Below, in pieces: positions 1-5,061 of a stretch of DNA of 5,468 bases. The notes below the pieces were generated by a model. The model saw only the letters and a program-made list of their open reading frames with translations, did no database searches and had not been told where the DNA came from. This DNA is from Desulfobulbaceae bacterium UBA2213 (GTDB lineage: Bacteria; Desulfobacterota; Desulfobulbia; Desulfobulbales; Desulfocapsaceae), in contig DCUN01000047.1 of assembly GCA_002327225.1 (NCBI GenBank), positions 1 through 5,468 on the forward strand. The letters are read 5' to 3'. Each line of letters begins with the position of its first letter. Within the stretch, counting starts at the first letter, position 1. Position numbers and translations under genes: made by a program.

Positions 1-997
1 CAAAGAGGTTTTCCCATTTTGACAGCGCTCGATTCAACGCCAGATCGGCCTGCAACTGCTGGGTGATATCGATGCCGAAAAGAACCAGGCCGACCTTGCT
101 CTCATGGATGTTGGGACGGATGGAGGCGTGCCATTTGATGGTTTTTTTTTCGTTGTCTTTGGTCAAAAGTATTGCCTGAAAATTCATGTCGTTATTGCTG
201 CCTTTGAGGATTTCTGAAAGCAGATTTTGACATTGGGCCCGATTCTCCGGGGCCATCAGCACGTCGACCCAGTACTTTTTATGGACCTCTTCCTGCGAAT
301 ATCCAGTAACCTCTTCTGCCTTGGAGTTAAGGGAGAGTATCGTCCCGCAGGGCGAAATCGTCACCATCAGGGCCTGGACGGTATTGATGATCTCACGGTT
401 GAAGTCGCGCTCAATTTCCAGTCGTTTTCTCGTCTCCTGTGAGTAAAGGGCAAGTGAGATATCGGCAATGACGAGCGCCAGGAAGTCTATCTCGGATTCT
501 GTAAAGGTGCCGATCTGGTCCGAGTGGATGTTAATCACTCCATATTCATACCCTTTGTGGAGCAGGGGCCATGATGAGCAGGAACGGACTCCGGTTTTTA
601 CAGCCATCTCATGGAGGGCCGGCGCATGCTGGCCGGTGCTGATGTCCTGAATGGTGACATGAGTCCCTGTCAGGAGCGCGCGGGCCGCAGGGTTGCTGTC
701 ATTCATCTCTGTGATGACCTGTTCGACCAGGGTCATGCAATCTCTTTCTGGAAGTTTTCCTGATGTCAAGGCTACGAGGGGAGTGATTCCGCTGCCATCC
801 GTATCTCTTCTGCCGGCCCACACCAGACAGAATTCTTCTTTGTCGAGGATGATCTGGCAGCATTCCCTCAGAAGAGCATTAGGTTCATCAAGCGTCTCTT
901 CTTTGGCGCTGAGTTTACTTATGGCCGTGAGCAGTTTGTTGCGCCGTTCATGCTGCTGTAACAGTTTGAGTTCTTTTTTAGAGAGGATAGCTGTCAT
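1..997 (-). CDS. GAF-PAS sensory protein, N-terminal 332 residues (3' end beyond the window)
   Basis: The minus strand is open from an ATG at 997-995 to the left edge, giving 332 residues with no stop. Residues about 20-187 read as a GAF domain, with the typical 'SSWPLLHKGYEYGVINIHS' core at about 141-159 and 'FTESEIDFLALVIADISLAL' after it. A short helical linker follows (about 186-203). Residues about 204-315 form a PAS domain with 'GTILSLNSKAEEVTGYSQEE' and a PAC-like end 'GLVLFGIDITQQ'. The last residues, 'ALSKWENLF', resemble the start of a second PAS domain. There is no signal peptide or membrane segment, so it is probably a cytoplasmic sensor. The output domain (histidine kinase, GGDEF/EAL or sigma-54 activator) lies outside the window and cannot be named. 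The start is supported by GGAG at 1004-1007, six bases before the ATG. The opposite-strand frames here are shadows of this gene. Confidence 0.9.
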   Translation of the reverse strand, partial: MTAILSKKELKLLQQHERRNKLLTAISKLSAKEETLDEPNALLRECCQIILDKEEFCLVWAGRRDTDGSGITPLVALTSGKLPERDCMTLVEQVITEMNDSNPAARALLTGTHVTIQDISTGQHAPALHEMAVKTGVRSCSSWPLLHKGYEYGVINIHSDQIGTFTESEIDFLALVIADISLALYSQETRKRLEIERDFNREIINTVQALMVTISPCGTILSLNSKAEEVTGYSQEEVHKKYWVDVLMAPENRAQCQNLLSEILKGSNNDMNFQAILLTKDNEKKTIKWHASIRPNIHESKVGLVLFGIDITQQLQADLALNRALSKWENLF

Positions 998-1003
998 GGA
1001 ACA

Positions 1004-1007
1004 CTCC
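1004..1007 (-). promoter_or_regulatory. Ribosome binding site of the GAF-PAS gene
   Basis: GGAG on the minus strand sits six bases before the ATG at 997. It fixes the start of the sensor gene and lies about 25 bases downstream of the leader hairpin at 1032-1071. Confidence 0.6.
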
Positions 1008-1031
1008 GTTGGTCCGTCGGTGATGCTGGTT

Positions 1032-1071
1032 ACTACACTTCTCACTACACTTGTGTGGTGAGAAGTGTAGT
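1032..1071 (-). repeat. Leader hairpin 1 (14-bp perfect arms, near-perfect 40-bp palindrome)
   Basis: The arms 1032-1045 (ACTACACTTCTCAC) and 1058-1071 are perfect inverted copies. The inner bases 1046-1050 and 1053-1057 continue the pairing apart from one position, leaving only two central bases. The left arm also holds a direct repeat: ACTACACTT occurs at 1032 and again at 1044. The element lies in the probable 5' leader of the minus-strand GAF-PAS gene, 34 bases before its start codon. It could be an RNA stem-loop or a protein-binding palindrome. Confidence 0.8.
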
Positions 1072-1079
1072 GTTGTGAA

Positions 1080-1109
1080 GAATTCTACTACATTTCTGTA
1101 GCAGAATTC
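1080..1109 (-). repeat. Leader hairpin 2 (13-bp arms, GAAA tetraloop on the minus strand)
   Basis: The arms 1080-1092 and 1097-1109 are inverted copies with one difference. Read as minus-strand RNA, the odd position is a G-U pair and the loop is GAAA, a GNRA tetraloop. Read as plus-strand RNA, it is an A-C mismatch. The asymmetry favours a function in the minus-strand transcript, which is the leader of the GAF-PAS gene. A T-run follows on the plus strand (1114-1119), so it could also stop an antisense transcript. It shares the motif TACTACAYTTCT (1086-1097) with hairpin 1 (1031-1042). Confidence 0.75.
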
Positions 1110-1135
1110 AGGGTTTTTTGCGATATCTAGAAGTT

Positions 1136-1153
1136 ATGCATCTATCGTGCCGG
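1136..1153 (-). promoter_or_regulatory. Candidate sigma-54 (-24/-12) promoter of the GAF-PAS gene
   Basis: The minus strand reads CGGCACGATAGATGCAT. This has GG (1151-1150), exactly ten bases, then GC (1139-1138), the invariant geometry of sigma-54 promoters. Against the consensus TGGCAC-N5-TTGCA it differs only at the first T and at one T before GC. Transcription would start about 12 bases downstream (near 1126), giving a leader of about 130 nt that contains both hairpins. This is a consensus match by eye only. Confidence 0.45.
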
Positions 1154-1193
1154 ACTATCAGAGTGGGGATGTTCAAGGATGGGGGAATGAGAG

Positions 1194-1233
1194 CAGGGCA
1201 GGCAAATCCATATCTGTGGATCTTCCTGCCCTG
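1194..1233 (-). terminator. Hairpin between the small membrane-protein genes and the sensor gene; possible terminator
   Basis: CAGGGCAGG (1194-1202) and CCTGCCCTG (1225-1233) are perfect inverted copies. An inner stem ATCCA/TGGAT (1206-1210/1217-1221) extends the pairing. The hairpin lies about 20 bases past the stop of the 1254-1553 gene, where a terminator would be expected. However, no U-run follows it on the minus strand; the only homopolymer is the T-run at 1247-1254, on the other side. An alternative is an activator-binding palindrome about 40-80 bp upstream of the sigma-54-like element at 1136-1153. Confidence 0.4.
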
Positions 1234-1253
1234 TAGGGACTGATGGATTTTTT

Positions 1254-1553
1254 TTATTTGGTAACGGGAACCTGTTTCTTCTCTTTGCTGATGTACCTGT
1301 AAAAAGCTGGAAAGGCGACAAAAAAGGCCACGCAGATCAGGTATTCAATACCCTTGATGTGGGTATAGAAGTCAACGAGGGTGTGTAGAGGTTTAATCAT
1401 GCCACTGGCAACCATATACTGACCTGCCAGTTGACTGATCGACCAGTTGGCCTGAGAGAGAGCCCCTGTCAAGGCTGCACCGACCCACAGGCACATGATC
1501 GAGCCGATTCCCAGGATAACTCTGCTTATTGTTTTGGAACTTGTCTTTTCCAT
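1254..1553 (-). CDS. Small membrane protein of unknown function (99 aa)
   Basis: I do not recognise this family with certainty. The 99-residue product has two hydrophobic segments. The first is about residues 10-32 ('VILGIGSIMCLWVGAALTGAL'-like); the second is about 69-87 ('GIEYLICVAFFVAFPAFYRY'). Between them is a loop of about 36 residues with conserved-looking aromatics and histidines ('FYTHIKGIEY'), and the tail is lysine-rich (KEKKQVPVTK). The charge pattern suggests that both ends face the cytoplasm. The start is set by AAGGAGA six or so bases before the ATG at 1553. It lies 120 bp downstream of the 65-aa membrane-protein gene, has the same orientation and an almost identical ribosome binding site, and is probably cotranscribed with it. 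The first membrane helix resembles the single helix of that neighbour in its small residue-VG-W-A pattern. Confidence 0.8.
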   Translation of the reverse strand: MEKTSSKTISRVILGIGSIMCLWVGAALTGALSQANWSISQLAGQYMVASGMIKPLHTLVDFYTHIKGIEYLICVAFFVAFPAFYRYISKEKKQVPVTK

Positions 1554-1673
1554 GATATTCTCCTTGTGTGGTGGTATTTATCGTGTCGTTCTAAATGGTA
1601 CGAGGGCAGTTTGAGGAGCCGTTCTGCACACACCTGTTTTTTATTGGTGACGGCCCCTTGTTCCTGTCGCGGC

Positions 1674-1871
1674 TCAAATGCCGGTGACTGCTGTTATAAA
1701 TCCTTTGACAACTCCACCGAGTCCGCCGTTGATCAAGGCGCTGATCATGGAGGCGCATGCCCAGATTCCAACCAGAGCTGCCATGGTGAAACCGGTAGCC
1801 AGGGCAAATTTTGAGGTTTCGTATCCGCGATTGATCCTTGTCTCTGTGCTGGTGAGTGTTGTTGTTTTCAT
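1674..1871 (-). CDS. Small single-span membrane protein of unknown function (65 aa)
   Basis: The product has 65 residues from an ATG at 1871-1869. A longer in-frame reading up to 1979 exists, but its extra 36 residues are low-complexity and charged. AAGGAGA lies just before the ATG at 1871, so the short form is preferred. A polar N-terminus ('TRINRGYETSKF') precedes one hydrophobic helix (about residues 23-46, 'ALATGFTMAALVGIWACASM') and a glycine-rich, weakly amphipathic tail 'GGLGGVVKGFITAVTGI'. The helix pattern GxxMxxLVGIWA is echoed in the first helix of the next gene (1254-1553), which suggests related or partnered small membrane proteins. A sigma-54-like element lies about 75 bp upstream. 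No function can be assigned from the sequence. Confidence 0.75.
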   Translation of the reverse strand: MKTTTLTSTETRINRGYETSKFALATGFTMAALVGIWACASMISALINGGLGGVVKGFITAVTGI

Positions 1872-1942
1872 GGTATTCTCCTTTATCTGGTTGAATGGAG
1901 GTTGCTTTTTGTCTCTTTTTCTTTGTTCTTTGTCTTTTATAA

Positions 1943-1959
1943 AGCATGAATGATGCCCG
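1943..1959 (-). promoter_or_regulatory. Candidate sigma-54 (-24/-12) promoter of the small membrane-protein pair
   Basis: The minus strand reads GGGCATCATTCATGCT, with GG (1957-1956), ten bases, then GC (1945-1944). It resembles the element at 1136-1153 in using ATGC in place of TTGC. The predicted start near 1932 would give a leader of about 60 nt before the ATG at 1871. The match is weaker than the one upstream of the sensor gene. Confidence 0.35.
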
Positions 1960-2225
1960 TTTATTGTTGTTTGTTGCAAAGTTGATCTTTTTCTGTTAAC
2001 TTATTGATTATACAGTTGAAAGTTGCGAGCAGCCTTTGACTGTGCGGCGTTGGCTCTTGCTACAGAAGTGAGGCCTGAGGTGATGATAACGGCATAAGCG
2101 TTGCTTTAGAAAAAAAGAGTGTGGCACCTTTTCTACGGAAGTGTCGTGTTCTTTTGTGGATAGGTGGGGGTGACGGGCGGTTCTGTGGTATCGGAGTTGC
2201 TTGCCTGATGAATGTGATTCAACAA

Positions 2226-2231
2226 AAAGGA
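2226..2231 (+). promoter_or_regulatory. Ribosome binding site bearing on the start of the radical SAM gene
   Basis: AAAGGA here is 14 bases before the ATG at 2246, too far for ideal use, but only five bases before an in-frame TTG at 2237. Another in-frame TTG at 2201 has GGAG four bases upstream. The start could therefore be TTG 2237 (673 aa), ATG 2246 (670 aa) or TTG 2201 (685 aa). Confidence 0.4.
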
Positions 2232-2245
2232 TTTTCTTGAAGACT

Positions 2246-4258
2246 ATGAGCAATCATGACGCATTCCCGGCCGGCGGTTCCCTGCTGATCTACCCGCCTT
2301 TTGCCGATCCCACCTGGCCCTATGTCAGTCTGCCCACCCTGAAAGGCTACCTGAGGGGACGCGGGATTGAGGTGACGGTTCGGGATTGGAACGTCGAGGC
2401 CTTTTCCTTCCTGACGGCTGCGTCCACCATCGGCGAGTGGCGGCAGCGGCTGGAGGCCCGCTATGCTGAGCTCAATGGGCGAGACAGCTTGACCCTGGAA
2501 GAGCAGATGGAATACCGGCGGCTGGCCAAGGCCCTGCCGCTGTTGCAGCAGGATTTTTGGGCACTTCTGGCGATGATGCGGGAGGAGGGGAGCTTTTATG
2601 ACCGGGCGGCCTATGGTGGAGCTCGGGACGGGATGGAAGATCTTTTCCGGATCATGGAGGCGGTTTATTTTCCTTTTCGTTTCAGCTGCAACCGGGCGGA
2701 TCACCTGGTGGCACCATGGGATTTCAGACTTCTGGATTCCTATATTGAAAATCGCCAGAGTCCGCTTGATCGTTTTTACCGTCAGCAGCTGGCTGAGCTG
2801 GCAGCCCCGAGATTTGTCGGGATCTCTCTGACCTTTATCTCCCAGATCCCGGAGGTTTTTTATCTCTGCCGTCTGCTCAGGGAGTTCTTTCCCGGTTGTT
2901 TTCTGATGCTGGGCGGGCCTTGTGTTGATCTGATGGTCCGTCATGGCCGGCCGGAGGTGGTGGGCCGGATTTTAGATTATGTCGACGGCATCACCCTGCA
3001 GGAAGGGGAAAAGACCCTGGAGCAGCTTCTGCCCCTGCTCGCTGAAGGGATTCCTGACCTGGAAAAACTGCTGACTATTCCCAATCTCATCAGTCGCGAT
3101 ACGCTCAGCGGGATTATCCATCAGGGGCCGACCTGGGTCCTTGATCTGACCGAGAGCGCAGCGCCTGACTATTCCGATCTTGATCTGAGTCTTTATCTGG
3201 CGCCCTCGCCCATGCTGCTCTACAGTCCGACCAGGGGCTGTTACTGGAACAAGTGCTCTTTCTGCGGCTATGGTTTCAATCAGTCCGGGGCCCACAGCTA
3301 CCGCGAGATCCCGGTGCAGCAGGCCGTGGCAGATCTGGGCAGGATGCAGGAGCAGTTCGGGACCAGCAATTTTTATCTCTCCTGTGATGTCCTCTCCCCT
3401 GATTACGCCTTCCGGCTGGCCCAGGCGATTATCGACAGCGGGCTTGAGGTTTACTGGTCAACGGATCTGCGCATTGAGGCGTCCTATACGCCGGAGCGCT
3501 GCCGTCTGCTCTACCGGGGGGGGCTGCGGGCCGTGGCCTTCGGGGTTGAGAGCTGTGCCCCGGCAGTCCTGCGCCTCATGCACAAGGGGATCACCCCCGA
3601 GCGCATCCGGTCGGTCAATCGTCACTTCCATCAGGCCGGGATCTCCACGGCCTGGATGACCTTTCTCGGCCATCCGGGAGAGGGGTTCGTGGAGGCGCAG
3701 GCCACCCTCGATATGCTGGGGGCGGAAAGAAAGGTGGTGGATCAGTTTATCGTCGGCACCTTCGGGCTGACGCCGGGCTCGAGGATTGCCTGCAGGCCGG
3801 AGGAGTTCGGTATTAATGCCATCTCCTATACCGCAGGCGATGTCTTCAACCTCTTCCCGCTCTATACCCAACGGAATGGAGGGACACATCTCAATGACCT
3901 CCAATCTAGCCAGCTGGACGGGCAGATTGCTGATCTTTCCTCCCGCTATCAGCTCGACCATTACCCCTGGGCCGGGGCCATCTCGACCCATCACTCCTTT
4001 CTCTATCTGCTGCGCTATGGACAGAGGGTCTTTGCCAAGGCTTGGCCTCAGCCCCAAAAAAGGAGACAGAAGGCCGGGTCAGGCAGGAAGATTCGTCCTC
4101 GTTTTCCCCTGGCTGCGCTGCACCGACAGGAAGAGCGTTTTATGGGCCGGTACCTGGAAGGTGCCCTGCAACTCGATTCTGAAACGGGGTTGGCACCGCT
4201 GTGCTTTGATCATTTCCAGGCCGCCCTGACCCGGGAGTCTGGAGGCAGCAAGAGGTGA
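2246..4258 (+). CDS. B12-binding-like domain radical SAM protein
   Basis: This is a 670-residue radical SAM protein. Residues about 13-265 have the alpha/beta pattern of the B12-binding-like domain found in this superfamily: 'LLIYPPFADPTWPYVSLPTL' at the start, 'FLMLGGPC' near 220 and 'LQEGEKTLEQLL' near 250. A helical insert of about 130 residues splits the domain. No DxHxxG motif is seen, so cobalamin binding is not assured. The radical SAM core covers about 320-530. It has Cys332, Cys337 and Cys340 (GCYWNKCSFC) for the [4Fe-4S] cluster and later core segments 'FGVES' (about 431) and 'TFLGHPGE' (about 471). The spacing CX4CX2C is not the classical CX3CX2C. The C-terminal 140 residues, with a basic patch near 600-615, are unassigned. 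The enzyme should cleave S-adenosylmethionine to make a radical; its substrate is unknown. The in-frame TTG at 2237 has the better-placed ribosome binding site and is a real alternative start. Confidence 0.88.
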   Translation: MSNHDAFPAGGSLLIYPPFADPTWPYVSLPTLKGYLRGRGIEVTVRDWNVEAFSFLTAASTIGEWRQRLEARYAELNGRDSLTLEEQMEYRRLAKALPLLQQDFWALLAMMREEGSFYDRAAYGGARDGMEDLFRIMEAVYFPFRFSCNRADHLVAPWDFRLLDSYIENRQSPLDRFYRQQLAELAAPRFVGISLTFISQIPEVFYLCRLLREFFPGCFLMLGGPCVDLMVRHGRPEVVGRILDYVDGITLQEGEKTLEQLLPLLAEGIPDLEKLLTIPNLISRDTLSGIIHQGPTWVLDLTESAAPDYSDLDLSLYLAPSPMLLYSPTRGCYWNKCSFCGYGFNQSGAHSYREIPVQQAVADLGRMQEQFGTSNFYLSCDVLSPDYAFRLAQAIIDSGLEVYWSTDLRIEASYTPERCRLLYRGGLRAVAFGVESCAPAVLRLMHKGITPERIRSVNRHFHQAGISTAWMTFLGHPGEGFVEAQATLDMLGAERKVVDQFIVGTFGLTPGSRIACRPEEFGINAISYTAGDVFNLFPLYTQRNGGTHLNDLQSSQLDGQIADLSSRYQLDHYPWAGAISTHHSFLYLLRYGQRVFAKAWPQPQKRRQKAGSGRKIRPRFPLAALHRQEERFMGRYLEGALQLDSETGLAPLCFDHFQAALTRESGGSKR

Positions 4259-4308
4259 TTTCACCCAGGAGTGTCCGGTTTGGAAATTGCAATAGCCTTC
4301 AGAACGAT

Positions 4309-4388
4309 CAAATCCCCCCTAACCCTCCTTTTTCAAAGGGGGGACTTGATGCTTCCCCCTTTGAAAAAGGGGGATCGAGGGGGATTTG
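4309..4388. repeat. 80-bp nested palindromic repeat (MITE/REP-like)
   Basis: The left arm (4309-4344, beginning CAAATCCCCC) and right arm (4354-4388, ending GGGGGATTTG) are inverted copies with a few differences, around a 9-bp centre. Each arm contains its own small palindrome, CCTTTTTCAAAGG on the left and CCCCCTTTGAAAAAGGGGG on the right, so the element can fold as one long hairpin or as two. It carries no gene. Similar AAATCCCCC/CCTTTTTCAAAGGGGG elements are dispersed in many Desulfobacterota and some other genomes. When translated, the element gives the spurious 'NPPFSKGG' type peptide. It may also act as a transcription stop between the radical SAM gene and mobB. Confidence 0.85.
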
Positions 4389-4530
4389 CTGTACACGGAA
4401 ACAATATTTTTACCGGATGCAATTTTTAAACCGGACAATGCTGGATTTCACCGGGAAAATGTCAGAAAACAAGAGAGCCCTGGATGCAGCGCATTCATAT
4501 TACCTTCAACCCTCAACTATCAATATCTCT

Positions 4531-5046
4531 ATGCTTCCAATCATTACCTTTATCGGCTGGCACAACAGCGGCAAGACCACCCTGGTGACCAGGGTGGTCA
4601 ACCATCTGAAGCAGCGCGGCTACCGGGTGGCGGTGATCAAATCGACCAAGGATCAGGGGATCAGCTTTGATGCAGCAGGCACTGACACTGCCAGGCACAG
4701 GCAGGCGGGTGCGGACACAGTGCTGCTGGTGGCACCTGACCAGATGACCATGATCACCGACAACAAGGGCCAGTCCCTGGCAGATCTGGCTCAGCGTTTC
4801 TGTTCCGATGTGGATCTGGTCATCGGTGAGGGCTTCAAGGGGGCAGAGGGGGTGGCCAAGATTGAGGTGAGAAGGGAGAGTGGTCAGCCCCTGTTGTGGC
4901 AGCAGGTGCAGGGGGTCATTGCCGTGGCCAGCGACCTTGTGATCGCCGAGGCCCCTGACTGCGCCCTCTTCCGGCTGGATCAGGGGCAGGAGATTGCTGA
5001 TTTTATCGAGAGATATCTCGGCCTGAACCCTGTGCAGAGCTCATAG
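4531..5046 (+). CDS. mobB: Molybdopterin-guanine dinucleotide biosynthesis adaptor protein MobB
   Basis: The 171-residue product matches the usual MobB size (about 170). It has a Walker A P-loop GWHNSGKT (residues 9-16), the 'IKSTKDQGISFDAAGTDT' segment (about 36-53) followed by 'RHRQAGAD', and 'DLVIGEGFKG' (about 95-104) followed by 'KIEVRR'. MobB is a cytoplasmic GTP-binding protein that assists MobA in attaching GMP to molybdopterin for Mo/W enzymes. The Walker A is intact, but the His-rich motif of the Escherichia coli protein ('KHTHH'-like) is replaced by STKDQ, as in some anaerobe MobBs. The frame is open back to 4255, but that extension would translate the palindromic repeat at 4309-4388, so the family-consistent ATG at 4531 is chosen. 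No good ribosome binding site precedes it. ATGs at 4438 and 4459 are possible alternatives. Confidence 0.87.
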   Translation: MLPIITFIGWHNSGKTTLVTRVVNHLKQRGYRVAVIKSTKDQGISFDAAGTDTARHRQAGADTVLLVAPDQMTMITDNKGQSLADLAQRFCSDVDLVIGEGFKGAEGVAKIEVRRESGQPLLWQQVQGVIAVASDLVIAEAPDCALFRLDQGQEIADFIERYLGLNPVQSS

Positions 5047-5061
5047 GGATCCTGCCGGCCT

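Larger units (their letters stand above)
1872..2245. other. Intergenic region between divergent genes; no convincing gene
   Basis: This 374-bp stretch separates the minus-strand small membrane-protein pair from the plus-strand radical SAM gene. It should hold promoters in both directions. Visible elements are the sigma-54-like site at 1943-1959 and a perfect TATAAT hexamer on the minus strand at 2012-2007 without a good -35. On the plus strand there is a weak TTGATC (1982-1987)/GATTAT (2006-2011) pair with 18-bp spacing. The part next to the small genes is strongly pyrimidine-biased on the plus strand (1875-1940). I see no RNA gene, and the reading frames across it lack ribosome binding sites and protein-like composition. 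Confidence 0.6.

Noticed and set aside
693..1061. Plus-strand frame of 122 codons
   Set aside because: It is antisense to the GAF-PAS gene, whose minus-strand translation shows clear domains, and it runs through the leader hairpins.
1080..1119. Plus-strand intrinsic terminator (hairpin then TTTTTT)
   Set aside because: No plus-strand gene lies upstream, the T-run is separated from the stem by four bases, and the stem pairs better as minus-strand RNA. It is kept only as a side possibility.
1571..1646. Small GTG-started minus-strand frame between the two membrane-protein genes
   Set aside because: It overlaps the ribosome binding site of the next gene, and its composition gives no support for a real peptide.
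1591..1947. Minus-strand frame of 118 codons overlapping the 65-aa gene
   Set aside because: It is a shifted-frame shadow of the 65-aa membrane-protein gene; its product is His/Arg/Gln-rich without domain features and it has no ribosome binding site.
2121..2136. Plus-strand TGGCAC as a sigma-54 promoter for the radical SAM gene
   Set aside because: The GC dinucleotide is missing at the required spacing; the sequence reads AC there.
2008..2253. Minus-strand frame of 81 codons in the divergent intergenic region
   Set aside because: It has a TTG start without a ribosome binding site, a composition unlike a protein, and it overlaps the start of the radical SAM gene.
3458..4057. Minus-strand frame of 199 codons inside the radical SAM gene
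   Set aside because: It is antisense to a strongly recognisable radical SAM core in GC-rich DNA, with no supporting start signal.
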